A DNA stretch of 64,000 bases. It comes from Apteryx mantelli. Its lineage: Eukaryota; Chordata; Aves; Apterygiformes; Apterygidae. The notes beneath the pieces were generated by a model, which saw nothing but the letters and a program-made list of their open reading frames with translations, was not told where the DNA came from and made no database searches. Below are positions 25,320-37,799 of the stretch, in pieces. Both the position numbers and the translations under genes were made by a program. The stretch spans positions 113,919,169 through 113,983,168 of the forward strand of contig NC_089980.1 of assembly GCF_036417845.1 (NCBI RefSeq). The letters are read 5' to 3'. Every line of letters starts with the position of its first letter. Position 1 is the stretch's first letter.

Positions 25320-26420
25320 CTATTTTTCATATTTACAAAATGTTAGTCACAGGCTGTCATAAAATCTCGATACTTCTGCTGTCAGATCTTTCAGCCGCAT
25401 TTGCCAGACTAGCCATAGCATGCAGCTTCACTCAGCAAAGAGAAAACCACACAAAGCCAGATCAAATCATTCCACTGCAAATGATCCAAAATGTTTGTGA
25501 CTGCTAACAGTACTTCTTATCCAGACCCCTTGCTGGTGAACTTCTCTAGTCTTCTGTCTTATTCTGGTAGCCATACATGTAAATCTACCAGGAGATATTT
25601 TTGAAACACCACAGCGAACAGTATGTAACTGACTCTCGGTTCAAATCATCTTTCATATGATACCCTAACAGTACTGCTTCCCATCTGCCTCAATGCCTAC
25701 AGGAGATCAGCTCCTGAATTGAAATTCAGCTGGCTGAAGCTAAATCTGAGCAAGACAGAAACAACATTAGAACGAAGAGGGTGGCTGTCTGGAGAACTAG
25801 CCAAAGCCATGACATCGTCCTCAAACGAGGGGGCCACTTTGTGATCAGCAACAGAGTTCACAGCCTCAGGGTTAGCTGACATCCTCCCAAGTATGAAATC
25901 TGTCAGAAATAAATTCTTCCAACCATGATGAGGCAGCAGGCTGTTCCTATGAACATCCTCTTGGATGCTGACTTGGCAATAGCTTTGCACATATCCATGG
26001 CTTCCAGGCTCCACAGTTATGGCATCCTGCACAGGGAATGCCAATGATAGCCTTCAACGTGCAGCTGATCAAAATTTGTCACTCTGCTTGCTAAGCAAAG
26101 TAAGTCAATTTGGGGACATCATCCCAGTGTTGTGAACACCACATTGGCTCTTCAGTGAGTACTAAATCATATTCTATGTCCTAATGCTAATCTTCAAAGC
26201 CATAAACTGGCTAGATCCAGGTTACTTCAGGAATAACAATTTCTCTCTGTGGTAAAGGCCTTTCTGGAAAGATCCGCTCCTCCAGGGTGGTGGAGCTATC
26301 AGCCAGCAGGCAATTATGTTGGTAGAAGGAGCTTTGGAGCACTCTTCCACAGGAGGACTGAAACAACCATGATGTTCACCCATCTTCAGTGCAAATTACA
26401 AAATTTATCCTTTCATAATA
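25320..26420 (+). mobile_element. Ancient L2-like LINE fossil (RT palm to C-terminus)
   Basis: Conceptual translation with frame changes recovers in order: ISILLLSDLSAAFARL at 25367-25415 (palm motif A, equivalent to VLLLLDLSAAFDT, catalytic Asp at 25385), WLKLNLSKTE at 25730-25760 (family KLN-DKTE), DIIPVL-TPHWLFSEY near 26120 (family HITPVL-SLHWLPV-YR), LMLIFKAINWLDPGY near 26190 (family LLTFKAL--LAP-YL), and ELWSTLPQED near 26330 (family LWNSLP). This is the signature and order of L2-clade LINEs rather than CR1. The spacing fits an almost collinear but highly decayed 1.1-kb piece. Function is lost. Confidence 0.7.
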
Positions 26421-27136
26421 AAATGAAATATTGTGAGTAAACAAAAACCTCCCCCCATAACACCCAGTTCCAGGAAAGATGGGGGTGTAAATACAAATGT
26501 ATAATATTATGAATAATTTAAGATGACATCTCTTGGCAAAAGCTTATGAAGAAGCTAGTTGTGGGTCACTCTGACTGGCAACTTTTATGATAATTTTTAA
26601 ATTCAGTACCTTAATGATCTGATTCCATGGTGGAAAATACAGTATAAACAGATTAGATGATCTATGTAAAGATTTTCATCTCAGTGTGAAAAGCATTGTG
26701 TCCCATTGCAATTGTTTTAATGATTCAGCTTCTCAACCAACATGTTTTGCATTTCTTGAAGTAAACAACCACTTAAAAAATCCTTGATTTGTTTTTCCCA
26801 AAGGTATGCCATATTTCAGCCCACAGCCACTCAATAAGAGAAGAGAGATGTATTTTATGGACTTAATACAATAAATAAACCCCAAATAGTTTGTTTTCTT
26901 TGCTTTTCATGTTAACATAATAGGCTAGTAAATTAATGAACCTGCCTGGAAATCCTATAGCATTTGTCAGGCATGCAACTACAGATCTAGACAGGTCAAG
27001 CATCAGTATTACTGTAATTAGCATTGAATTGATGTATCCTTATGGTCATACTAAGACTGTGTGCCTAGCACTTTTTTTCTCTTAGTGGCAAGTTCAGGTC
27101 AAAATCAAACAAATCTTTACATTTGAAATAAGAGAA
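26421..27136. other. Intergenic spacer between two LINE fossils
   Basis: AT-rich. Nothing recognised. Confidence 0.55.
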
Positions 27137-27658
27137 CTAGCAGCCACATCTGGAGTACTGTGCCCAGTTCTGGACTCCCCAATACAAGAGAGACAAGGAT
27201 TTACTGGAGCAAGTCCAGTGAGGGACCACAAAGGTGATGAAGGGGCTGGAGCATCTCTCATACGAGGAGAGGCTGAGAGAGCTGGAACTGTTCAGCCTGA
27301 GGAAGAGAAGGCTCAGGGGTGATCTTGTCAATGTGTATAAATACCTGCTGGGAGGGAGTAAAGAGGACAGGGCCAGACTCTTCTCAGTAGTGCCCAGTGA
27401 CAGGACGAGAGGCAATGGGCACAAACTGAAACACAGGAAATTCCTCTTGAACATAGGAAACCATTTCTTCACTGTGAGAATGCTTGAACACTGGAACAGG
27501 TTGCCCGGAGAGGTTGTCGCATCTCCATCCTTGGAGATATTCAAAAGCCTTCTGGACACGGTCCTGGCCATCTACTCTAGCTGACCCTGCTTGAGCAGGG
27601 TGTTGGACTAGATGATCTTCAGAGGTCCCTTTCAGCCTCAGCTATCCTGTGATTCGGT
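27137..27658 (+). mobile_element. CR1 LINE 3' fragment, relatively young
   Basis: The insertion starts abruptly within the ORF2 C-terminal region (equivalent to PHLEYC-QFW) and runs to the CR1 3' tail (GGACTAGATGATCTTCAGAGG, then TCCTGTGATTCGG). A frame of 116 codons from 27234 stays open to the natural ORF2 stop and includes [37 protein letters not shown] and HWNRLPGEVV. One stop upstream of it breaks the frame. It is 5'-truncated in the way typical of CR1 and lacks the endonuclease and RT catalytic parts. Confidence 0.95.
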
Positions 27659-30430
27659 AATGAGAGCCCAGCCATCAGACTGACTGGTGATAACCAATGT
27701 CATAGCTGGAACACAAGTTTGGAGATAGTGGGACAAATCTCCAATTGGTATAAATTGGCATAATTCCAGTCATTACCTCAGCTGTAGCTATCAGGCAAGT
27801 ATGAGTGGCTTGAACGTTAGTAGAAAGAAAACCAGTTTTGGGTAAGAGAAAAATATTCATAAACCTAAATCCGGCTCCCCTTTGCCTCCAAAAAAATTCT
27901 TTTTCTTTTCAATTTGTCATTGAGCCTGCTGACTTTTTCTTACAGACTTACAGTTGCATTCAAGGTTTTGAAAGGTTCAGGATGCACAAGAAAGAAAAAA
28001 ACAGTTTCCTGAGATATCACAGACCTGAGAAAATCCTTGGTGCTGTGGACTTTGAATGTATCAACTGGTCAGACTACAGTAGTCTAAGAGGTTTCATTGC
28101 TTCCTTACACAGGAAATAATATCAAGTTCTTTTCAAGGTTAAGAGTTTTCAAGAGTATGAAAGAACTCAGGATCTGGGAAATGAAAGGATTTTGTTTTTT
28201 TTTTCCATGAATGCTACTATTGCCAAAAAATCCTTTAGAGGATATTGCAAATTAGTACATGAATATTGAACTTTAAATTAATAGCAGTTTTTGTAACTGG
28301 TTATCACAGGAAAATAATTCTCAGGTTCTAAAGAGGCATATTTCTTTATCCTTTCTTCTGCTATCTATGAAGCAAATTTTCTCACCCACAGCAAGGCTGC
28401 TTTCATTCTAAAGCACAAGCGTGTTGTACTCCATGAATGCTATGTGTTTTTTTAGATTACAGGGACAGATGGAAATTTCCCCATAGTTTATCAAAGAATT
28501 TTAGGAGGCAGTAGTTGTTGTCATTGTCCACAGAGCCTGCCAATCACCCTGGCATGAAACTACAATTAATGATGTATCCCTGGGTTACATAAAGGATGTC
28601 AAACATATGGACCATTACTGCAGCCAAAAGATGTGAGCTGCTTGCTGGCAGTATCACATAATATGCTATATTTTTCTGATATATCAGAATGTCTTTGTTA
28701 GTATGAAAAAATATCAAATTGCAAACACATATCTCATTTTGCTTTAGGGCATTCAATCCTGAATTGTAGAACAGTTGTGAATGTCCATGGTTTTAGAGCT
28801 GAAGATGAGTAATATTTGTCATCTGTCTTTCTATCTGTCCATCTATGAATCCATTTTTTAGAAGGCCAGGTTTTCCCAACAGGGTACTTTACCATCATTA
28901 GTAAACATGAGTGTTCAGGCACACAAGGCAAGCCTATAAGCTTAGAGGCTTAGTTTTAATCACTGTTAATGAAGGGACTGACCTAGTGGGTGGGAAAATG
29001 AATATTAGAAAGAGCATTTTAAAAGTACATGCTTTCTCTAAAGAAAGCAAGCAGCATCTTATTAGTATGCATGTTAAATTCATTTCATTTCACACTTTGA
29101 AAGGACATGAGAAAATTTCAAATTAACTTTTTTCTAATGTAAAATCATACCACAATATGTGCATATGTGTTTTGTAGCCTATAAATAACTGATATGAAAA
29201 TGAAATGTTCTCTTCCCAGATAATAGAAACATGTAAGATTCACAGTGTAAGGACTCTATTCTATGAGCCTAGGTGAAAATAGTAACAGCAACAGTAATGT
29301 TACTACTAACCCCACAGTCAGTTTGCATCCAGTCACAAAGGGATTCCCAGAGTGCTGGAGGATGTGCCAGCATCCTCTCCGGAGGATGATCTGCTGAACA
29401 GAGAAGTGTCAGTGTCTGTCTTGTGGCTGAAATTCCATGTCATCGTGTTTTCGAAAAAGGAAACCAAGGCCTGGGATTCTCGGGCCTCAGAGTCTCATAA
29501 CAAGACTCTAAATTTTAAAGTTTGTTGATTAACTGCTTGAGGCAGCCAGGGGTCACTGACTGGCCTGTGAACAAGGTAGATAGTAACATATCGTCTAGGT
29601 TATTCACTGCTGCACAACTCAGAGAAAATCCAAAATAATCAACTAAATGGTAGACCAGATTCAATTATCAACAACAACTAAGTCTGAAGCACATCCGTGA
29701 TTGCACAGATCAAGTATGGCAAGTCCCTGGACCGCAAAATCCTGTAGCATCAGTTCTGTCAGTCCTAATGAAACTCATTGGAGAGACAAGAGAGAAAATG
29801 AAAAGTAAAGATGCTAATTTTCTCGCTAACTTGATTGAATGATTTCCCCTGTCTAAGAGATTTATTTTATGAAGGCACAGCTGCTCTTCATTTCATTCAC
29901 AAGCTACTAGTCATAGCTGACTTAGGGCCAAATTCAAAGGGAAGTCTAGTGAGTCTAGGTAGGTTTAATAAAGGTCTATGACAATTTGTAAGCTTAATCT
30001 AAGCATTTTCAATGTGGCAGTGTTACCTCAATGTTCCTGTACATACTTAGGTTTACAGCCATTCACAGACATATCATATGACTTCTAATAACCCTAGTGT
30101 GTTGTGTACCCCTTACGCATTAGTTTAGTGAAGCTAGTCATCTCGTTTCACTTTAAAGTCAAAAGCTGGAAAGAAGAATCATCAGAGAGAGATTCATGTC
30201 TTGTGGCTCAGGACAACATGAACTGTCCCTGTACATACCCTTCTCTCCATTAACTGCAGAAGCTTTGATGACTATCTTAGACAAATAACTTTTGTAAGTC
30301 CAGAGTTAGATGAGAAGACCCTTCAGTTTTGCATCACTCATTGACTTCCCTTGAGTCACTGCAGCTAAATAGCAAAATGGGCTCAGGAGCACAGGTGAAG
30401 TTAAATGGATGAATCTGATGTACCGAGGTG
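27659..30430. other. Intergenic, nothing recognised
   Basis: Short frames only. A seven-base inverted repeat (GAGGATG with CATCCTC) lies near 29360-29380. GGGCCAAATTCA at 29927 may be the end of an old repeat. Confidence 0.5.
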
Positions 30431-30517
30431 AAGAAAGAGAGAAAGAAAGAGAGAAAGAAGGGAGAAAGGAAGAGAGGAAGAGAGGGAGAAAGAGAGAGAG
30501 AGAGAGAGAAAGAAAGG
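30431..30517 (+). repeat. GA-rich polypurine microsatellite
   Basis: An almost pure purine stretch made of GAAA, GAGA and GGAA words ends in an (AG)n run at 30490-30508. Long polypurine-polypyrimidine tracts are length-variable and can form triplex DNA. The overlapping Arg/Glu/Lys-rich frame is an artefact of the repeat. Confidence 0.9.
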
Positions 30518-32339
30518 CAACACAAATACATTCACAGGCTAAAAGTACCTTCTTTTTCAATTACAGAACCCTTCTTTGGTTGAGGTGTTATTTAACCATT
30601 TCTCCCAAATTACATGAATTCATCCTGTTCTACGTCCAGTGCAATAAATTCACCTTTTATAAGGCACATGTATTACACCATTTTTTTTCCCTCACTCTAG
30701 CAATACTGAACAGCTCTAATACTGTCAGATTCAGTCATCTGAGGATGCCAGGAGGAATCATCAACTGTCCTAGAAGCAGGAACAATACAGGCCTTTAAAC
30801 TCCACAGTGGTTTGAAAGCTATTTCTATCAGCAGGGAGATTTTCATTATGAATTAAGAATATCATTGCAATATTAAAGAATGGTATGTATTCTGAACTGT
30901 GCTCTCTGTGCTGTATTTTCTTGAAAATGACCATTCCTTTTGTTTCTACAAAACAGAGCTTGTTACAGCTCAGTAGCAACATAAGATTTTCAATGGTTTG
31001 AAAAGAAGACTCTGGATTTGCAACAGTATTGCTAGATTATTAAGACTGAGCTGGTAGGAATGTCTGCATACACAGAAATACAAGATGCCTCTGTAACTCT
31101 GATGTGCTGTATGTGGATTTTCACTAGTTCTCTGTTTGGTAATAGGAAAAAGTATGTCTCCATTAACTTAAATTGGATTGTGTACTTATATTAGCACACC
31201 ATCTGTGGGATCATAGTCAACAAGAGTCAAGTTAAATTTTTTTGCAGTAGGGAGGATCAGGATGTATGTATTAGCAAGGGAGGCAAGGAGAGCAATAACT
31301 ATAAAGAGCCAAGTACTTAGGAATGTATAATCTTTGTGCATGTGAGAAGTCCAATTTAATTCAGTAAGAATTAAGCCCATGCTTCAGTGCTTTGCTCAAT
31401 TAGGGCCACAGTATCTGGATAAAATTGTGAAAATTGCTTACCACAGTTCTAGTCCTCTTGTCTTTACTTATCATTGTACTGTCTGATGTTTTGTATAATT
31501 TAGTCCCTGATTCAAAGACAGATATTTTAATATTATTCACTTATAAAGCATCATGACGTATTAAGTGTAAATTCACTTTTCACTGAAGATTACAGAATTT
31601 AGCAACTAAATAAAGCACAATATAGTAGCTAACTTGCAGTGACTATGAAAGAAAGTCTATTACCAGAACAAGAAATCAGCTCTCTCTGAAGTCTATTAAG
31701 TGTAAGCCTTTGTGCCTGCTTGTGTTCTTCCTCACAGTGGCTTTGGAGCCAAACTCATAACTGCATCCTACATCTTCACACAGTCATGACAGGATCTGTC
31801 TAACACTTACCACGCTTAACAATTAGTAATAGAAAGCTTCTCATTCTGAATGAATTAAAAATCAGTCTGTTCATATGGAAATGATCAATATTTTCACATT
31901 TAACAATAAACATGAAGCAGCTCGACTCAGTAGTCAAAAATGGCCTGGTTTGAGGAGAAAAGAATAAAGTGTGCATACTTTTTGAACAAGCATAGCTTGT
32001 ATTTAGGAAACATTATATCTATGGGACAGATCCTTTTTTCCTAACCTATTCATCTCTTTCCAGGTTAGACACCTCCCAGAAATATTCACTGCCAAGAGAA
32101 ATTTATCTCACTTAACTTAGACACTGACTTTAATATGTGACCAGCCTTTCCTTTGTCTATAAGGCAAACCTACAGTCACTGATAAGATCCTGACAGCTAA
32201 CTTTTTAAATGCCAAGTTAGGTGAAATTAATTTCACCAGCTACAGAACAGTAGAGATATGGCTATTGACAACATAAACAATAAGGCAAAATAGGACTGGG
32301 AAGGCAAAGGTAAATGTGTAAAATATTAGGATATTAATA

Positions 32340-32420
32340 GTAATATTCCATATCAATAGCGATATTCCATAGAATAATGACATTCCATAGAATAGTCAAT
32401 AATGGATTCCATATAATTTT
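32340..32420 (+). repeat. Degenerate minisatellite, about 20-bp unit
   Basis: Four imperfect copies of an ATTCCATA-centred unit (ATTCCATATCAATAG, ATTCCATAGAATAATG, ATTCCATAGAATAGTC, ATTCCATATAAT) follow one another. Confidence 0.65.
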
Positions 32421-32589
32421 GCTGCAAAATGTGTTCTTGATAACTATTCATCTAAATGAAAATGCCACTCACATTTTCCTTATTTTTCAAGGATTTGACG
32501 ACCCTAACTGGCTTCTCTATTGCTAATGCTCAGCTTCAGACAATTAATCATCCCAAAGGTCAAAAATAAATGCTTTTCAGCATTTTGGT

Positions 32590-32690
32590 TCCTGATCTTG
32601 CAAAGAGAGGTATTTCAATGAAATGCTGTATCTATATAAAACCCTACTGAAGTCACTGGGGGTCTGTGTGGGTTTATGGCACATGCATAC
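32590..32690 (+). repeat. Possible ancient repeat fragment
   Basis: TTCCTGATCTTGCAAAG followed by CTACTGAAGTCACTGGG about 45 bases later resembles end and centre words (CCTGATCCTGCAAAG and TGAAGTCAATGGG) of another old sauropsid palindromic repeat. Assignment is tentative. Confidence 0.3.
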
Positions 32691-33619
32691 CCTTCAATTT
32701 TGGAAGCAGAGTGTTACCAGCCTTCCTTTAATACTACCCCTAATGCCCACAGTCTTCTTATGGGCAATCATTAGACATACTTCCACTGTCGCCTGTTTTT
32801 GCACAATTATTAAAATGACAAAATGGTTTATTAAAACAGGATTTACACTGTAAGGGCTGACTTATAAAATCAACTAGAGACAACTGGAGCTCTCGGACTT
32901 TTTATCCAAATATCTTTTGTCTGCTGACTATAACAAAACTAACATCCATTTTCCTTCAAGCCCACAAAGGGTAAATAAAACTTAAAATATAATTCCATAT
33001 TTTTCTACTATATCTGCAGATGACAGTGCTGGGTTTAATTTTTTCCACATATGGAGTCTTGAGAAATCTTTATTAATTGTATATAAATAAGAGAAACTAG
33101 CCACCATAGTAAAGTTGATAAGTCTCAAACAACATGTCTATGGGTTGAAACATTTTGCAATAATCCTCTATTTTGAATATATAAAACATTCTACATGCAA
33201 AACTAATGGCATTTTTTGGTTTTGGATTATACAGAAAATACACGCAGGTGTTTTTGGTCACTGAAAGGAAGAAGTACACAAGTTGGAAACTGTGATACTT
33301 TCTATGAGACATGAAAAAAATAAATATCAACGTTTTGAGTAAATAAAAGTCTTTGCTTCCTTTTCCACCTATAGTCCATGCTTTGCATTCCAAGGGTGTG
33401 TACTTATTAACCTTCTGTGTACTGATCTTCAGCTGAAAAGGATTTTAATTTGATATAAAATTATCCAAACTTGGGACCTCATTTATTTGTTCTTCCAGTG
33501 AAAGATAGACTATAAACGGTTTTAAACAGGATGGATTAATTAAGTGCAGTGCTTTATATTCCATACTTTCTGATACCATATGTGGTTCTATGCATCAGAA
33601 TGAGGCAAGCATAAAATCC

Positions 33620-33634
33620 TTTTTTTTTTTTTTT
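33620..33634 (+). repeat. T15 homopolymer
   Basis: A simple T run followed by a GTAATGTAATGTAGTA stutter. Confidence 0.8.
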
Positions 33635-34949
33635 GTAATGTAATGTAGTAGGTACATCTGCATTGTCTTTGCGACTTGCATCAAGAAGTCGCTCCTGACC
33701 AAGCAGTTCAGCCCAGCTCACTGCCTGTACTGTCCCTAAAATTCAAAGCCTGAAGCAAACTATTTTCTTTCCCATGAATAATTTTCCTTAGCAAGAAAAT
33801 TGCTTGGCTCTAGACTGGGGCCCAGGGGCAAAGCAACCTACATGCGATGCTGCTGGGATGTAGTCCCGGAGCTAAAAAGGGAGTGAACCAACTAAATAGT
33901 ACATCCACACTGACCCTACCTCCTTTCTCCTCATTTTGCACACTTGTAAGTGTGAAATCATTATGCAATTCACTGAATAAATACAGTGAAGCATGTTTTC
34001 TTTCCTTCATTAGTGCATTCTTCACAGTATGCCAGGTTCTGCTAGCTATTGCTGTAACTCTTATTGTGAAGGATAAAAGCTATAAATGTCAATATGCTAA
34101 TTGAAGAAATTGAGAAGCAAAACTGGGCAAACTAAAACACACAGCAATTAAGAAGGACCAAGACATATCAGATATCTCTGAAAAATGAGGGCATGAAACA
34201 ACATAGAACCAGTTTATAACCAGTTATAAACTCTGCAGGGAGAACAGGTTAGATCACGGACAGAGGTGACTAACAGTGTAACACATTTTTAAGAGTTAAT
34301 AGTTTCTATTGAAAGAAAAATTTTGTATGGAGAGGGCAGTAAGATCTATTAGTACATAGGCCCCAAGTCACAAGAATATAAATATAGAAGAGCATACCAC
34401 TGCTGTCAGCACAATGATAGCGAATACATAAGGTAAAGAAAGAATGTTATTTGAAGAAGGAACTTTTTTTTTCAATTTTAAAATACACCTACTCAAATAT
34501 TTCTTTTATTAGAAACAAGAATATTTGTCATGATTGTTTTCCACAAAAAAATCATTTATATTAATTGCTGTTGAAATATTGTATATGCCATTAAAATTAG
34601 TTTAGTTTCATTGCCAAATCAAAAGAGAGATTTTGCTGAACCAATGAAGTAAAATTTATATTTTTATGATCTCAAAAGGATAATCTTAAAACCTCCCAAA
34701 ATGTATCTTAAACCTCATATGACAGTTTTGTTTTACTTTGGGCATTATTTAAATCTCTGTAACATCTTCCATTTTAAATCAGGTCAATATTTAGATTAAC
34801 AGTGGGTTAGTGGGGTTTTTTGAAACAAAAGTCCCTATAGTAGTTCCTAAGAAACAGTGTAAAGGAGAGATAAAAACAGATTTGGATGAAAGGGAAACTA
34901 TTTGGCCAAAAGGCAAGTGCTAGTTCTTGTCTCACAGCCAGAGCTCTTT

Positions 34950-35880
34950 GGAGGGGTTAATAGTGAAGCTGATGAAGGAGATTTGATTGATCTATTCTAC
35001 TTGGATTTCAAGAAAGCATTAGCAAAACTCTGTTTCAAAGGCTCTTAAAGAAGCCAAGCAATCATGGGAAGAAAGGGCAGGTCTTTGAATGGATAAATAG
35101 TTGGCTAAAAGATAGGAAACAGAGAATAAGAATTAATACTCAGTCCTTGCAGTGGAGGGAGATCACCTCTGGATATCTATAGAGGTCTGTGCTGTGATCT
35201 GTGGGCTGCTCAGCCTGGAAACTGGGGTGAAAAACGAGATGACAAAGTTTGCTGATGTTACTGAGTTAATCAGGGTAGTAAAGCTGAGGCATGAATTCTG
35301 TGAAGAAATGCCAAAGAACCTTATGAAATTGAGTGACTGGTGATAAAATGGCAGATGAAATGAAGTAAAAGGAAAGCGTAGGTAAATGCCAAGTGGTGTA
35401 CCTGGGAAGAAAAATCTTGGCTTCACGTGTAAAATACTGGAATCTGAGCTGTCATCACCAATCCTGGGTGAGACCTCAGGGACCTAAATATCAGTCTTGT
35501 AACCAATTTTGTTTAGTATTTTCATCTATGATCTTAGCACAAAAAGTAGAAGACTGAAATCTAGAGAGCGCAGCAAAGATCAGTGATAGAGAAGATGACT
35601 GCAATACCATATAGGAAGAGCTGATGACTCTCAGGACTAAAGTAATCCAAATGGGACTTAGTAACCAAAAGCAAAATCTCTGCCATGGACTGGTCCTCAA
35701 AAGGAGAAAAACAGATCAGGGATAAAATTGGGCTAAAAAATAAAATATCTAACCATCAAGGGATAAAATCCTGGGATAGCTTTTTGAACAGGCTAGTGGG
35801 GGCAAAAAAGTCCAACTACTTTGGCTACGGAGCTTGACCAGTTAATAAACAAGATCTATTCCAATCCAATATTCTTATGA
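34950..35880 (+). mobile_element. CR1-type LINE fossil retaining part of the reverse transcriptase
   Basis: Broken frames follow a CR1 ORF2 in order: DLFYLDFKKA at about 34990 (palm motif A, equivalent to DVVYLDFSKAF), then a QRV-like stretch, then KFADVTEL at 35245-35265. The last is the palm C box with its second catalytic Asp replaced by Val (35248-35259). The WQMK-F-K-K-C-V-like segment near 35350 and the AGATCTATTCCAATCC then ATTCTTATGA tail at 35852-35880 fit a CR1 3' end. Many stops and shifts make it inactive and old. Its 3' tail lacks the tandem TTCTGTGA repeat, so it is from a different and older CR1 group than the first copy. Confidence 0.7.
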
Positions 35881-37787
35881 AGTAACTGCCCGAAGGAACA
35901 TGGGTGAGATTAATTTCCAAAGTCATCCTTCATTTCTCTTGTAAAAGTATGGACTAAAATCAAATGTGGCAAAAGACAGAGGAAACTTTCCCAGGCATCT
36001 GGGGATATAAGGGAAATATAAAGTGGAGATAGAAGCCAGCTATATGAAGGCCAAAACAGTAATTCTGCTTCCCGGCAAAGTCTCACAGAAGCAGAGGCAT
36101 AACTTAGGGAGACCTGCGCAAAGGGATATATCAGCCCCCATGGTCCCATTAGAGGGAAGGCTGCAGATATTTACATTGCCCATTACGGCAGTACCTCCCA
36201 GGTGATCCTATAGCAGGGAGGCTGCAGGGGGAGAGTTCTTCTGCTTGTACTTGTGCTGGTCAGCTCCAGCCCATACATTATTTTGCCGTATCAGAGTACT
36301 GCTGTGCCCAAGGTTGTGCAGTTGGAGTCTTATAACAGTTTCTTAGCTCCGGGACAGCACTAAATCGGTGGAGCTGCATGGCTTCTGCACAACCACTGGC
36401 TCATGTGTAGCCAGCTCAGTCTTCAGAGAGTGAGCTCACATCTGCCTATTCTCATCCGCAAAGCTAGACCCACTATCTTTAACTTCCCTTTCCTGCATCG
36501 AGAAAAAGCTACTGTCTCCACTTTACGTCAGCAGAACGGAGGCCAAAAGAGACAAAAAGATCACATGAGCCCTATGGCCTTAAGAAAATTAAAAATAGGT
36601 TTCCAAAATTTCAGGATGATACTCTGACCTCACAATCATGTTTTATTCCACCTCAGTGAAAGTTGTCCCTTCTGCATTTCTGAACTTAAATAGAAAACTT
36701 AACAATTTTTATATAGAAATACATTTTCCCTACTGCAATGCTTTTGCAGTGCCAGTTACAGCCACCATGCAATGTTTCTTCAGGGTAGTAGGAGGGATTT
36801 GGAAAGGAAATATTTTGAACAAGTAGCTAAGATGAAACATTATATTCTTGTATCAGCTTTCTATCTGTCATGTGCAATCTTAGAGAGAGAGGGAGAATAA
36901 GAGGGAATCAGGGGACTGCGTTTTAGGGAAATTAAATTATTAACTTGATATCATTGTGAAGTGTGACTGTAAAGGTTGTACACTGAATGACACACAAATT
37001 TTCTTCATGTTTCCTTTCATTTCAGAATGATTCTGAGGAATATAAATGGTGTTGGCATGATCCTCTCTTGTCTGAACTCATACAAAATGTATGTCAGAAA
37101 ACAAACATCTTTTGAATAAAGAAACATGCTGAGAAAACTGAAAGCAGAAGACGAGCTGCAATGGTGCTTCTGTTTCAGTGTAGCCAGACATAAAGCTCCC
37201 TTTAGCACAAAGTATATTTTAGGCATGATAGTTGAGACTAGTACAGTATTTCCACCCTTTTCTTATACACGATACTGTTGTAGTTGATAGGATGCTTGAG
37301 AAAAGGGTGGACTTATCCCATTTACTCCATGGAATAACTGCCCATATGTGTGGGGATGAGGGGCGAAAAAGAAGGAAAAGAACAGATGCTTGGATATTTG
37401 ATCCTTTGCAAATAAAGAAAAATAAGCCTACAGAATTTCTTATTAAGAAATAAAGACTTTTAGATCTAGAGTATATTGATAGCTTGCTTTGATCCATCTC
37501 AATCAAAGCTACTCAAATATAGTAGCTTAAAGGTTTTAGTGTCACTTCACAGGAACTAAAAAATATATCAAGTCACCTTCTTTAAAGTTTCTAAATATAA
37601 ACAATTCAGAATGTAATTCGCTGATATATCAGCTCCTCATTTTTAATATTTCAGAGTTGATTCTTCACATTTCATATAAAACAAATAACATTTTTCTCCT
37701 GTTTGAATATAGTCATGTTCATTGGTCATGTTCAATGTACCTGTTCTGTTACTTCTCAGTCAAAGACTGACCCAGGACCCAGTTCAG

Positions 37788-37799
37788 TCAGTAGAGGGC
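37788..37799 (+). promoter_or_regulatory. CTCF-like motif
   Basis: TCAGTAGAGGGC matches the CTCF core at 11 of 12 positions (first C replaced by T), in forward orientation. It is an isolated motif in intergenic DNA and therefore a weak candidate. Confidence 0.25.

Larger units (their letters stand above)
30518..34949. other. Intergenic, AT-rich
   Basis: Apart from the minisatellite, T run and possible old repeat listed separately, nothing is recognised. Confidence 0.55.

Noticed and set aside
25697..26044. 115-codon minus-strand frame
   Set aside because: Antisense to the L2-like fossil, whose plus-strand blocks are recognisable.
30409..30798. 129-codon Arg/Glu/Lys-rich frame
   Set aside because: Produced by the GA microsatellite.
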